From Nostoc parmelioides FACHB-3921 (lineage in GTDB: Bacteria; Cyanobacteriota; Cyanobacteriia; Cyanobacteriales; Nostocaceae), in assembly GCF_014696625.1 (NCBI RefSeq), contig NZ_JACJQL010000043.1, positions 1 through 56,422 on the forward strand: a stretch of DNA of 56,422 nucleotides, read 5' to 3'. The translations under genes were made by a program, and so were the position numbers. The notes beneath the pieces are model-generated. The model was not told the DNA's origin. It saw nothing but the letters and a program-made list of their open reading frames with translations, and made no database searches. Shown piece by piece: positions 31,567 through 40,303 of the stretch (the first letter of the stretch is position 1; each line of letters opens with the position of its first letter).

Positions 31567-34101
31567 ATGCGGCGAGTTTTTACTTTTCTGCTTTGTGCCT
31601 TACTAGGTATGGGCTTTACTCTTATACCCCAATGGCATCAAGTCCAAGCTTCAATTTCTCAATCATCCCCACTCTCCACTCCCCAACTAATTCAACAAGG
31701 CAGAGAACTATACCAAGCAGAACAATATACCCAAGCTGTGGATGTTTGGCGAGCTGCACTGAAAGCCGAAACCAATATATTGTCCCAGGCAATGTTGTTA
31801 AATTACCTTTCCCTGGCTTATCAAGAATTGGGACAGTGGCAACAGGCAAATGAGACAATTAACTCTAGCCTTAATCTCATACAACAATCAAAACAGACAA
31901 CTCCACAAGCCAAACTCATCCTCGCTCAAGCTCTTAATACTCAAGGAAGTTGGCAACTAGCTCAAGGTAAAGCCGAACAAGCCCTCAACACTTGGCAACA
32001 GGCGACAGCAATATATACTACAGCAGGAAATGTACAGGGTAAAATTGGCAGCTTAATTAATCAAGCCCAGGCCCAACAAGCTTTAGGGCTTTACCTCCAA
32101 GCTCGTAAAACTCTAGCTGGAGTGGAACAAGGACTACAACAACAGCCAAATCAACAATTGCAAATTACAGGGCTGCGTAGTCTGGGAAATATCTTCAGAT
32201 TGGTAGGCGCTCTAGACGATTCTCGCAGGGTTTTGCAGCAAAGTTTGGAGATGATTAGTAAAGGTAGCGTATCAAAATCAGAACTAAGTCCAACCTTACT
32301 CAGCTTGGGTAATACAGCTGATGCCCAAGGCGATAAAAAAGCGGCATTAACATATTATGAACAAGCGGCGGCAAATACGACTGTTACCTTAACGCAGATT
32401 CAAGCACAAATCAATCAACTGAACATATTAATAGCAACTGGACAAGGCAAGGAAGCTGAAAATCTAGGGAAACAAATTCAGCCCAAGTTGACTAACTTAT
32501 CTCCCAGTCGTCAAACGATTTACGCCAGCATTAACTTGGCAAAAAGTTTGATGAAATTGACTAGTGAGGGAGTAGACGAATCTGCTAAACTACTAGCCAC
32601 AGCCATTAAACAAGCCCAAAACTTGAGCGATCGCCAAGCTGAATCCTATGCTTTAGGTTATCTCGCTGGACTCTATGAACAAACTCAACAGTGGTCAAAC
32701 GCTCAAGAATTAACTCAACAGGCTTTGCAACTGGCGCAAGCCATTAATGCCCCAGAAATAGCCTATCAGTGGCAATGGCAATTAGGACGTATATTAAAAG
32801 CCCAAGGCGCAATCAAGCCTGCAACATCCGCCTATGAGGTAGCCTTCACCACCTTGAAATCTCTGCGGAGTGATTTGGTAGCAATTAACAGTGATATTCA
32901 ATTTTCTTTTCGTGAAACTGTCGAGCCTGTATATCGTGAATATGTAGAATTACTATTGAATCCTGGTGAAAACTCAGAACCTAGTCAGCAGCAACTCAAA
33001 CAAGCTAGGCAAGTCATCGAATCACTACAACTAGCCGAACTTGACAACTTTTTTCGCTCTGCTTGTCTCCAAGGTCAAATAGTCCCAATTGAGCAGATTC
33101 AACAGTCAGAAGCCGCAATCATTTATCCAATTATTCTGCCAGACAGGTTAGAAGTAATTGTCAGTTTACCCCAGCAGACCCTACGCCACTACGCCACCAA
33201 AATAAGTCAACGTGAAATCGAAGAAGTTCTAGACCAACTCAGACAAAATTTAGAAAAGCCTTTCACCACACCAGAGGGAAAAGTTTTATCTGCAAAAGTT
33301 TATGACTGGTTGATTCGGCCACTAGAAACACAACTGTCTCAAACTCAAGTACAAACATTAGTGTTTGTCTTAGATGGTTCTTTGCGGAACGTGCCAATGG
33401 CAGCTTTATTTGACGGCAAACAGTATTTAATTGAAAAATACAGTGTGGCACTCACACCTGGATTGGAGTTATTAGGCCCCCGGCCTTTGCGCCAAAGTCA
33501 ACTCAAAACCTTAGTTGCAGGACTGACAGAAGCACGCCACGGATTTAATTCCCTCCCCAATGTGGGTGATGAATTAAAAGCAATTGAATCAGAAGTACCT
33601 AGTCAAGTCCTCCTGAATCAAACCTTTACCAGTGCAGCCTTACAACAGCAGATAGACTCTCTACCGTTTTCCATCGTGCATTTAGCAACACACGGTCAAT
33701 TTAGTTCCAATGTTGATGAAACTTTTGTCCTGGCTTGGGATAAACCAGTCAAAGTTAATGAATTAAAAGACTTACTGTATAACAGAAACCAAAATAGACC
33801 TGAGCCGATAGAATTACTTGTTCTCAGTGCTTGTGAAACCGCCGACGGAGACAAACGAGCCGCTTTAGGACTAGCTGGGGTAGCCATTCAAGCAGGCGCG
33901 CGCAGTACCCTAGCTTCCCTTTGGAGTTTAGACGATGAATCTGGCGCTCGTCTCATTGGTCAATTTTATAAAGAGTTAGCAACTAAGCAGGTAACAAAGG
34001 CAGAAGCACTGCGCCAAGCCCAACTCTTCCTATTAAAAGACCCCGATTATAGGCATCCTATACATTGGGCATCTTATGTATTATTGGGAAATTGGCTTTA
34101 A
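31567..34101 (+). CDS. TPR-CHAT domain protein
   Basis: An 844-residue protein from ATG at 31567; an upstream TTG at 31543 is possible but the ATG fits a signal peptide, MRRVFTFLLCALLGMGFTLI. Several TPR units occupy residues 30-420 (for example QGRELYQAEQYTQAVDVWRA). The C-terminal CHAT peptidase domain has the His in SIVHLATHGQFSSN (about residue 709) and the Cys in VLSACETADGDK (about 756), the caspase-like dyad. Ending HWASYVLLGNWL is usual. It follows the adhesin gene on the same strand and could process it or other surface proteins, which is inference. Confidence 0.9.
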   Translation: MRRVFTFLLCALLGMGFTLIPQWHQVQASISQSSPLSTPQLIQQGRELYQAEQYTQAVDVWRAALKAETNILSQAMLLNYLSLAYQELGQWQQANETINSSLNLIQQSKQTTPQAKLILAQALNTQGSWQLAQGKAEQALNTWQQATAIYTTAGNVQGKIGSLINQAQAQQALGLYLQARKTLAGVEQGLQQQPNQQLQITGLRSLGNIFRLVGALDDSRRVLQQSLEMISKGSVSKSELSPTLLSLGNTADAQGDKKAALTYYEQAAANTTVTLTQIQAQINQLNILIATGQGKEAENLGKQIQPKLTNLSPSRQTIYASINLAKSLMKLTSEGVDESAKLLATAIKQAQNLSDRQAESYALGYLAGLYEQTQQWSNAQELTQQALQLAQAINAPEIAYQWQWQLGRILKAQGAIKPATSAYEVAFTTLKSLRSDLVAINSDIQFSFRETVEPVYREYVELLLNPGENSEPSQQQLKQARQVIESLQLAELDNFFRSACLQGQIVPIEQIQQSEAAIIYPIILPDRLEVIVSLPQQTLRHYATKISQREIEEVLDQLRQNLEKPFTTPEGKVLSAKVYDWLIRPLETQLSQTQVQTLVFVLDGSLRNVPMAALFDGKQYLIEKYSVALTPGLELLGPRPLRQSQLKTLVAGLTEARHGFNSLPNVGDELKAIESEVPSQVLLNQTFTSAALQQQIDSLPFSIVHLATHGQFSSNVDETFVLAWDKPVKVNELKDLLYNRNQNRPEPIELLVLSACETADGDKRAALGLAGVAIQAGARSTLASLWSLDDESGARLIGQFYKELATKQVTKAEALRQAQLFLLKDPDYRHPIHWASYVLLGNWL

Positions 34102-34393
34102 GGCTTTAAGTGCGATCGCTATTAGACAATTAAAAAAAATTTATACCGTTTGTTTGGTGCGCCAAAAGGCGATTAAGCTAACGCCAGAGGAGGCAATTCG
34201 GCAACTATATTTGCGGGTTTTGCGCGATCGTTTACACTATCCCCTCAGTCGTATTCAGGTTGAGTATGGGGTGAACTTTAGGCGAGAAGTGAAACGGGCA
34301 GACATCGTGGTGATGGACAAAGACCGTCCTAACACAGTCTACATACTTGTAGAGCTAAAAAAGCCAAAACTCAACATTAAAACTAAAATCTAA
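34076..34393 (+). pseudogene. HsdR_N-like restriction-type fragment
   Basis: The frame encodes KAIKLTPEEAIRQLYLRVLR, then YGVNFRREVKRADIVVMDKD and VYILVELKKPKL, which match the type I restriction HsdR_N/PD-(D/E)XK-like N-terminal domain (catalytic D...E-L-K). It then ends at once (NIKTKI), where family members continue with QLKSYCN-type sequence. The apparent ATG at 34076 lies inside the CHAT gene, so the normal start is lost. Both ends look decayed. The sequence after the stop encodes, in another frame, the repeated tail described at 34398. Confidence 0.6.
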
Positions 34394-34397
34394 ACAA

Positions 34398-34481
34398 CTG
34401 CTAGAAATTGCAAAAACAGGAGTAGAACGGGCGATTGAAAATGATGAAGCAACAGCAACGACTTGTATAAACCAGCAACTT
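34398..34481 (+). repeat. repeated tail module, copy 1
   Basis: Encodes LLEIAKTGVERAIENDEATA followed by TTCINQQLE. Two further copies at 35084-35141 and 35642-35726 follow the next genes in the same orientation. This copy is the most complete with copy 3. It lies 3' of the HsdR_N fragment in a different frame. Confidence 0.75.
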
Positions 34482-34507
34482 GAAGCCTTGGGGGTAAGAC
34501 TAACGTG

Positions 34508-35086
34508 ATGATGCAGGCTGAAGCAAAGAAAATCCATACAACCGAAGAGTATCTCGATTTCGAGGTAAATTCAGATATTCGGCATGAGTATATCAATGGA
34601 GAAATAATCCCTATGACTGGCGGTACTCCCGAACATAATGAAATTGCCAGTATTCTTAATGCCGCCTTAAGAGTCAGTTTGAAAGGTAAACCCTACAGTA
34701 TTTTTGTAGCGGATCAACGGCTTTGGATTCCTGAACGCAAGCTTTATACCTACCCGGATGTCATGGTTGTCCCCCGCCCACTTGAACGTCAACCGGGACG
34801 AACTGATACGATTACTAACCCAGTGATGATCGCCGAAGTGCTTTCAAAATCAACCAAAAGCTACGATAGGGATGAAAAATTTTCAGCGTATCGTACCATT
34901 CCCACATTTCAAGAATATTTATTAATTGATCAATATACTGCTCATGTTGAGCAATACTCTAAAACAGACTCTCACAAATGGATCTTTACTGAATATGACG
35001 ATCCAGAATCGTATATTTCACTCTCATCGATTCCCTTTGAAATTCGTTTAGCAGATATCTATGAAAGTGTTGAATTTGAGCCATAG
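34508..35086 (+). CDS. Uma2 family endonuclease
   Basis: A protein of 192 residues from ATG at 34508 (a GTG at 34505 precedes, another ATG at 34511 follows). Uma2 (DUF820) proteins have a PD-(D/E)XK-like fold; here YLDFEVNSDIRHEYINGEII, YTYPDVMVVPRPLERQ and NPVMIAEVLSKSTKSYDRDE carry the expected acidic and Lys residues. EYLLIDQYTAHVEQYSK is the usual late block. Function in cyanobacteria is unclear, possibly a mobile nuclease. The stop TAG sits directly at the start of tail copy 2. It is intact, unlike the Uma2 relic at 24.1-24.6 kb. Confidence 0.88.
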   Translation: MMQAEAKKIHTTEEYLDFEVNSDIRHEYINGEIIPMTGGTPEHNEIASILNAALRVSLKGKPYSIFVADQRLWIPERKLYTYPDVMVVPRPLERQPGRTDTITNPVMIAEVLSKSTKSYDRDEKFSAYRTIPTFQEYLLIDQYTAHVEQYSKTDSHKWIFTEYDDPESYISLSSIPFEIRLADIYESVEFEP

Positions 35087-35141
35087 TAGAAATTGCTAAA
35101 ACAGCAGTATAACGGGCGATAGAGACTGATGAAGTGACTTA
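35084..35141 (+). repeat. repeated tail module, copy 2
   Basis: TAGTAGAAATTGCTAAAACA begins right at the Uma2 stop codon. It reads VEIAKTAV, then a TAA, then RAIETDEVT and TAA. It is the most decayed of the three copies, with two stop codons. Confidence 0.75.
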
Positions 35142-35157
35142 ATTTAATGGAGGCATA

Positions 35158-35367
35158 ATGTCTGAGATTACCCTAAACCCAGAACAACTCAAGGAAATAT
35201 TGAAAAGCGCGATCGTCGAATTGATTCGTGATAACCGTGAGGAAGTCTCGGAATTTTTGGCAGAAATTATTGAAGATATAGCAATGGAACGTGCGATCGC
35301 AGAAGGTGAAACCACGGAACTAGTTAGCCGCGACTCCATCTTTCAACTTTTGGAGCCGAAATCGTGA
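35158..35367 (+). CDS. antitoxin of RelBE/ParDE-type pair
   Basis: A 69-residue acidic protein, mostly helical: TLNPEQLKEILKSAIVELIR, then EVSEFLAEIIEDIAMERAIA. It is the size and place of an antitoxin upstream of a RelE/ParE toxin. Family cannot be set by motif alone; the N-terminal helix and acidic tail fit small RelB-like or DUF-type antitoxins. It overlaps the toxin start by 4 bp (ATCGTGAAGG: stop TGA, start at 35364). AATGGAGGCATAATG precedes its start, a good ribosome site. Confidence 0.78.
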   Translation: MSEITLNPEQLKEILKSAIVELIRDNREEVSEFLAEIIEDIAMERAIAEGETTELVSRDSIFQLLEPKS

Positions 35368-35630
35368 AGGTCGAGTTTAGAAAAAGCTTTGAAAAGGATC
35401 TGGGTAAGATTCAAGATGCAGACTTACTCCTGAAAATTAAAACTGTCATAGAACAAGTGGAAACGGCTGAAAGTCTCTCGGAAATCAGCAACATCAAAAA
35501 ACTTAAAGCAGATGGGAATTACTACCGTATTCGAGTTGGTGACTATCGAATTGGCTTTGCTGAAGACGAAAATATGATTACCTTTGTTCGTGTATTACAT
35601 CGCAAGGAAATATATCGATATTTTCCATAG
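35364..35630 (+). CDS. RelE/ParE-type toxin
   Basis: An 88-residue protein of the RelE/ParE superfamily: MKVEFRKSFEKDLGKIQDAD, then LKADGNYYRIRVGDYRIGFA and VRVLHRKEIYRYFP. The RIRVGDYRI core and terminal RxxIYRYF match mRNA-interferase RelE-type toxins. GTG is the likely start at 35364, overlapping the antitoxin stop, so the pair is coupled. It appears intact. Tail copy 3 follows after 11 bp. Confidence 0.87.
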   Translation: MKVEFRKSFEKDLGKIQDADLLLKIKTVIEQVETAESLSEISNIKKLKADGNYYRIRVGDYRIGFAEDENMITFVRVLHRKEIYRYFP

Positions 35631-35641
35631 TGAATGAATAA

Positions 35642-35726
35642 TACTGGAAGTTGCTAAAACAGCAGTAGAACGGGCAGCAGAAACCGATGAAGCGATCGCC
35701 TTAACTTGGATGAACCAGCAACTTGA
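35642..35726 (+). repeat. repeated tail module, copy 3
   Basis: Encodes ILEVAKTAVERAAETDEAIA followed by LTWMNQQLD. It is open in frame throughout and matches copy 1 along its full 85 bp. It follows the toxin gene. The next 180 bp up to the RTX gene contain no gene. Confidence 0.75.
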
Positions 35727-35912
35727 CTGTAGGTGCGGCTGAACCAGGAAATTTTTTCTCTTTTATTTTTCAAAACACTGCATAAACCCAAAAACCTCAA
35801 CGTGTAACTCAGCAAGGAGTTCAAAAGCTAACGCCAAACTCCATTACACATTGACAACGAGGCTGATTACCTCGCTTGGGTTATCAGTTGAATTTGAAAA
35901 ATTACAGGAGAA

Positions 35913-38009
35913 ATGACAATGCCTAACTACACTGGCGACAATAACAAAAATATCTTCGCAGCACCTAATGACGGTCTAGCCTGGACAATCTCCGGCATGG
36001 GAGGAGATGACATCCTAACTGGTGGAAGTCAAAACGACACAATTGAAGGTAACGAAGGTAAAGATACCATCAATGGTGGGGCTGGTTTCGATATCCTCAA
36101 AGGCGGTGATGGTGATGATATTTTAATTGATACAGAGGGTAATATCGATGGCGGTGCGGGTACTGATACTCTCCGGGCAGACTACAGCAGGTATGACAAT
36201 GGTGCTGGTGTTCATGTCGGTTATTTAGGACAAGCTCAGATTTTCAGTCGCTTGACTGGTACTGGCATACTTGGTTACAGCAATATTGAAAAGTTTGAGA
36301 TTACCGGGACAAAATACGCAGATATTCTCCAAGGCGGTATTAGCAATGACATCCTTAGAGGTGGAGCTGGTAATGATGAACTGAGTGGTGGTGCTGGTAA
36401 TGATACCCTTGATGGCGGCACTGGTTTCGATATCCTCAAAGGCGGTGATGGTGATGATATTTTGATCGATACAGAGGGTAATATCGATGGCGGTGCAGGT
36501 ACTGATACTCTCCGGGCAGACTATAGTCAGTTAGATAATGGTGCTGGTGTTCACGTCGGTTATTTAGGACAAACTCAGATTTTCAGCCGCTTGACTGGTA
36601 ATGGCATACTTGGTTACAGCAATATTGAAAAGTTTGAGATTACCGGGACAAAATACGCAGATGTTCTCCAAGGCGGCGTTGGCAATGACGTTCTCAGAGG
36701 TGGTGCTGGCAATGATGAACTGAGTGGTGGTGCTGGCAACGATACCCTTGATGGTGGCACTGGTTACGATACCCTCAATGGTGGTGATGGTGACGATATT
36801 TTGATCGATACAGAGGGTAATATTAATGGTGGCGCAGGTACTGACACTCTGCGGGCAGACTACAGCAAGTATGACAATGGTGCTGGTATTCATGTCAGTC
36901 CTTTTGGAGTAAATCAGATTTTCAGTCGCTTGACTGGCACGGGCATACTTAATTACACCAATATTGAAAAATTTGAAATCACCGGGACGAATTACGCAGA
37001 TATTCTCCAAGGCGTTACTGGTAATGACATTCTCAAAGGTGGAGGCGGTAATGATGGCTTTTATGGTGGCGCTGGTAACGATACTCTCGATGGTGGTCTT
37101 GGCTATGACAACGTTGTTTATAACGGTAATTATGCAGATTATGGTATCTCTTTCCTGAGCAATGGTGATTTGCAAGTCATTGACAATAACCTCACCAATG
37201 GTAATGAAGGTACTGACATCCTCCGGGGTGTAGAAGTCATCGACTTTCTACAAAATGGGACTTCTGTCGCAGTGGTCACGGGTACTGCTGGTAATGATGT
37301 ATTGACTGCACCAAACAACTCGTCATTCATCTTTGGTGGTGGCGGTAACGACACTATAAATGGTGCAACCGGTAATGATACCCTGGATGGTAGCACTGGG
37401 GATGATAGATTAATTGGTGGCGCTGGCAACGATACTTTGATTGGTGGTGCTGGTGTTGATACTGCCATTTATGGGGGAAATTATGCGGATTATGGTATCT
37501 CTTTCCTGAGTAATGGTGATTTGCAAATCATTGACAAGAACTTTACCAATGGAAATGACGGTACTGATATTCTCAGGGGTGTAGAAGTCATCAACTTTGC
37601 ACAAGGCGAAACTTATGCAGTTGTCACAGGTACTACTGCTAATAATGTACTGACTGCATCAAGCAATTCGTCATTCATCTTCGGCGGTGGCGGTAACGAC
37701 ACGATTACTGGTGGCGCTGGCAATGATACTTTAGTCGGCGGGCTTGGTGCTGACACCCTCACAGGTGGACTTGGGGCTGATAAATTTGTCTTTAACTCTC
37801 TTTCTGAAGGAATTGATGTGATCAAAGACTTTTCTTGGCAACAAGGAGATAAGATTCAAATTCTCGGCTCTAGTTTTGGTGCAACTTCGACTGATCAGTT
37901 CAGCTTTGACCAGAATACAGGTGGTTTATTCTTTAACGCCCAGCAATTTGCAACTCTTGAGAACAAACCTGCTGGTTTCTTGACAAATGCTGACATCCAA
38001 ATTGTTTAG
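35913..38009 (+). CDS. RTX-type calcium-binding repeat protein
   Basis: A 698-residue protein with many GGxGxDxLx nonapeptide repeats (for example GGAGNDTLDGGTG), which bind Ca2+ in a parallel beta roll after secretion. No N-terminal signal peptide is seen; such proteins leave by type I secretion, and the last about 60 residues (ISTD..GGLFFNAQQFATL region) likely hold the signal. Three near-identical 113-residue units fill residues 57-396, then two units with NYADYGISFLSNGDLQ occur. Start ATG at 35913 follows ACAGGAGAA. The gene stands alone. Its role is unknown: adhesin, S-layer or enzyme carrier are possible. Confidence 0.9.
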   Translation: MTMPNYTGDNNKNIFAAPNDGLAWTISGMGGDDILTGGSQNDTIEGNEGKDTINGGAGFDILKGGDGDDILIDTEGNIDGGAGTDTLRADYSRYDNGAGVHVGYLGQAQIFSRLTGTGILGYSNIEKFEITGTKYADILQGGISNDILRGGAGNDELSGGAGNDTLDGGTGFDILKGGDGDDILIDTEGNIDGGAGTDTLRADYSQLDNGAGVHVGYLGQTQIFSRLTGNGILGYSNIEKFEITGTKYADVLQGGVGNDVLRGGAGNDELSGGAGNDTLDGGTGYDTLNGGDGDDILIDTEGNINGGAGTDTLRADYSKYDNGAGIHVSPFGVNQIFSRLTGTGILNYTNIEKFEITGTNYADILQGVTGNDILKGGGGNDGFYGGAGNDTLDGGLGYDNVVYNGNYADYGISFLSNGDLQVIDNNLTNGNEGTDILRGVEVIDFLQNGTSVAVVTGTAGNDVLTAPNNSSFIFGGGGNDTINGATGNDTLDGSTGDDRLIGGAGNDTLIGGAGVDTAIYGGNYADYGISFLSNGDLQIIDKNFTNGNDGTDILRGVEVINFAQGETYAVVTGTTANNVLTASSNSSFIFGGGGNDTITGGAGNDTLVGGLGADTLTGGLGADKFVFNSLSEGIDVIKDFSWQQGDKIQILGSSFGATSTDQFSFDQNTGGLFFNAQQFATLENKPAGFLTNADIQIV
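36082..37098 (+). repeat. three tandem 339-bp coding repeats
   Basis: CTGGTTTCGATATCC at 36082, again at 36421, and CTGGTTACGATACCC at 36760 mark a period of 339 bp, which is 113 codons. Units 1 and 2 are nearly identical; unit 3 is more different, mostly at its end. Length is a multiple of three, so unequal recombination can add or remove whole units. Confidence 0.88.
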
Positions 38010-38040
38010 AACTTTTTACCCGACTTGAGATCCCCTCTTT

Positions 38041-38073
38041 AGATCCCCGACTTCTTAGAGAAGTCGGGGATCT
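38041..38073. repeat. GACTTCTT/AAGAAGTC hairpin, copy C
   Basis: AGATCCCCGACTTCTT and AAGTCGGGGATCT form a hairpin 32 bp after the RTX stop. It shows compensatory changes on both arms relative to copies A, B and D (ACCC/GGGT to CCCC/GGGG), so the stem is kept. It may serve as terminator. Confidence 0.8.
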
Positions 38074-38188
38074 ATAAATAAAATGAAGAATTTGGTTTTT
38101 TAAGTGCCAAAATTATAAGATAGTTATAGTGACTGGGAATACAGAAAATTTATTTATAGTCCTGTCTACTGTATATTCCAGGGTAGCT

Positions 38189-38391
38189 GAGTACAGCTTA
38201 ATATATTGCAAAATATCAGGCTCAAATCGTATCAAAGTCTTACATATTAAGTTATTTGTAGCGAGTACAAAAATTCTGAACCCCTCGTCTAAAAATACTA
38301 GTACCCTGCACACAAAATACTAGTACCTATATCCCAAGAGAATTTTTAAGTTTATTGAAATTCCGGTTTGTAGCGGTTGAGTACAAGCTTA
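38189..38391. promoter_or_regulatory. three GAGTACA-type iterated motifs
   Basis: GAGTACAGCTTA at 38189-38200, GAGTACAA at 38263-38270, and GAGTACAAGCTTA at 38379-38391, the last two preceded by TTTGTAGCG. They are spaced 74 and 116 bp apart upstream of the serine acetyltransferase gene. There is also a local direct repeat of AAATACTAGTACC near 38294 and 38318. These look like iterated protein-binding sites, but no regulator is known. Confidence 0.4.
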
Positions 38392-38494
38392 ATTAATCCA
38401 ATAAATCCAATCGGCATTTAATGTACTGTCTGCTTTGGAGCAATCTGATATAAGCAGGAAAATAGCACACGGCTCTTTTAACCAGATAGTACTG

Positions 38495-39247
38495 ATGCAA
38501 CAATCCTTAGACGGTATCGAGAATCCACCTGATTCAACACATACATCCTTGGTGAAAAATCTACTCTCTGGCGTTTTTCTAGAGCCATTGTTGAGTGATT
38601 TTCTGATTATTTTTGAACGCGACCCGGCGGCGCGTAATTGGTTGGAGGTAATATTCTGTTACCCTGGACTGCACGCGATTTGTTTGCACCGTTTTGCTCA
38701 TTGGTTGCACCGTCGTGGGGTGGTTTTCTTCCCACGCTTAATTTCTCACTTGGCTAGGTTTCTCACAGGAATTGAGATTCACCCAGGTGCAGTGATTGGT
38801 AAAGGTGTGTTTATCGACCACGGGATGGGCGTTGTCATTGGTGAAACGGCGATTGTGGGAGATTATGCCCTAATTTATCAAGGGGTGACTCTGGGCGGTA
38901 CTGGGAAGGAAAGTGGTAAGCGTCATCCCACCGTTGGAAATCATGTGGTTGTGGGTTCGGGGGCGAAGGTGTTGGGGAATATTCAAATTGGCGATCGCGT
39001 GCGGATTGGCGCTGGTTCGGTTGTGTTGCGCGATGTTCCTGATGATTGCACAGTTGTGGGCATTCCTGGGCGGATTATCACCCACAAGCCTAAGACTAAT
39101 CTCTCGCCCCTGGAACATGGAAAGTTACCTGATGTGGAAGCAGATGTGATTCGTTCTTTGCTGACACGCATCGAACAACTGGAACAAAAACTGCAAACCC
39201 TGGCAAATCAGGCAAAGGAATCAGAACTGTTGACGAAAGATAAGTAA
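38495..39247 (+). CDS. cysE: serine O-acetyltransferase
   Basis: A 250-residue serine acetyltransferase from ATG at 38495; a TTG at 38435 would add 20 unconserved residues. It makes O-acetylserine for cysteine synthesis. The left-handed beta-helix hexapeptide region is clear: GAVIGKGVFIDHGMGVVIGE, IYQGVTLGGTGKESGKRHPT with the active-site His blocks, then GAKVLGNIQIGDRVRIGAGS. In nif clusters this gene is called nifP and supports high cysteine demand for Fe-S clusters. It is followed after 2 bp by a small nif-linked gene. Confidence 0.93.
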   Translation: MQQSLDGIENPPDSTHTSLVKNLLSGVFLEPLLSDFLIIFERDPAARNWLEVIFCYPGLHAICLHRFAHWLHRRGVVFFPRLISHLARFLTGIEIHPGAVIGKGVFIDHGMGVVIGETAIVGDYALIYQGVTLGGTGKESGKRHPTVGNHVVVGSGAKVLGNIQIGDRVRIGAGSVVLRDVPDDCTVVGIPGRIITHKPKTNLSPLEHGKLPDVEADVIRSLLTRIEQLEQKLQTLANQAKESELLTKDK

Positions 39248-39249
39248 TT

Positions 39250-39489
39250 ATGTTACCACCTTGTAGTTCTCAAGTGTTGCAGATACCGTTGTGCGATCGC
39301 TGGCAGATTTATCACCGATTGCAAGAGTTGATGATCCCTTGTTCCTGTCATACCGACGGTTCGTTACGGGTGCAAATAAATAGTTGGCTGACTGCAATTT
39401 TAGTCCGCAGTACTGTGATGCAATTTCTAGCTCCTCGTCAAGAATTAATAGACTGGCTAGAGCGTTGCTGGCATTGCAACCATCATTAG
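39250..39489 (+). CDS. small conserved nif-region protein (Asr1405-like)
   Basis: A 79-residue protein starting 2 bp after the cysE/nifP stop, hence co-transcribed. LCDRWQIYHRLQELMIPCSC begins a Cys- and His-containing block, then VQINSWLTAILVRSTVMQFL and WLERCWHCNHH near the end. The pattern of CSC and CWHC suggests a metal or disulfide site. I recall the same gene beside nifP in Anabaena. Function unknown. Confidence 0.75.
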   Translation: MLPPCSSQVLQIPLCDRWQIYHRLQELMIPCSCHTDGSLRVQINSWLTAILVRSTVMQFLAPRQELIDWLERCWHCNHH

Positions 39490-39685
39490 CAAAAGTCATA
39501 TGTTTTTTCATCTATTCTCAAATATTTAATCAATTGAGTCTCAGGACTAAATTATGATGCAACGATGATTTTCACGAATATACATCAGTTAATTGTCCTG
39601 ACACCATTGATTATGAAAAAAATCAGTTCACCAAAAACCACAATTTCATGATTTCCCAAATTTTCTCCATTATCTATTTGCATAT

Positions 39686-39889
39686 ATGATGATCACTACT
39701 GACAACAAAGATATAGAATTATTCAATTTTTTATATAATGAACTTGAGCTATCCGAGAAAGATATGGCTTTGGCATTGAAATACAGAGAGTTTGATAATG
39801 GGCCTCTACCGATGCTCCTCTGGCAATATGGGCTAGTCAACTTAGAGCAGCTAGAGCAAATTTTAGATTGGTTATATAACGAAATTTAG
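39686..39889 (+). CDS. DUF2949 family protein
   Basis: A 67-residue protein with the DUF2949 pattern DMALALKYREFDNGPLPMLL and WQYGLVNLEQLEQILDWLYN. Members are small cyanobacterial helical proteins without known role. Start may be ATG at 39686 or 39689. It lies between the nifP pair and nifV in the same orientation, and its gap of 196 bp suggests its own promoter. Confidence 0.78.
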   Translation: MMITTDNKDIELFNFLYNELELSEKDMALALKYREFDNGPLPMLLWQYGLVNLEQLEQILDWLYNEI

Positions 39890-40303
39890 ATATATTTTCT
39901 TCTAGAAAGTAATATAGTTATCAACTTTAAATGATATTTAATAGTATTTATCTATAGATATAAAATGCCGAAAAGATTTTTTATGTATCAGGGAGTATTG
40001 TAGATTATTTCGCTTATTTGCTAATATCTATGTCTCTTGATTATTAATTATGAAGATTCGCGTATTTTTTACAAAATTATTCTTAAATGATACATAAATT
40101 TAGTTCTCTGTCATACAGATATATTGTTATTGTTTAGTTAATATTTAGAAATCATGAAGATGAATTATTAAAGACGAGAGTTTATAGCATTTACCATTCT
40201 TCCTGCAAGGTGAAAAACAGGGATTTATCACTACTAGTGATTGCAGAAAAAAACTCTCAACCTAAAAAGAATATTAAGAAAATTCCTAAGAGGGACGCTT
40301 GAG
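39890..40303 (+). other. nifV upstream gap
   Basis: A 414-bp very A+T-rich gap. It has no supported gene; a frame from 40241 leads into nifV but lacks ribosome site. AAGAGGGACGC before 40304 contains the nifV ribosome site. The nifVZT promoter probably lies here. I see no clear GTA(N8)TAC NtcA site. Confidence 0.5.

Noticed and set aside
34398..35726. Integron-type attC sites between the small genes
   Set aside because: The repeated modules are coding-like in frame and show no attC core or palindrome, and no integrase of that type is near.
36564..37175. 203-codon minus-strand frame in the RTX gene
   Set aside because: It follows the 339-bp repeat period of the real gene and is a repeat shadow.
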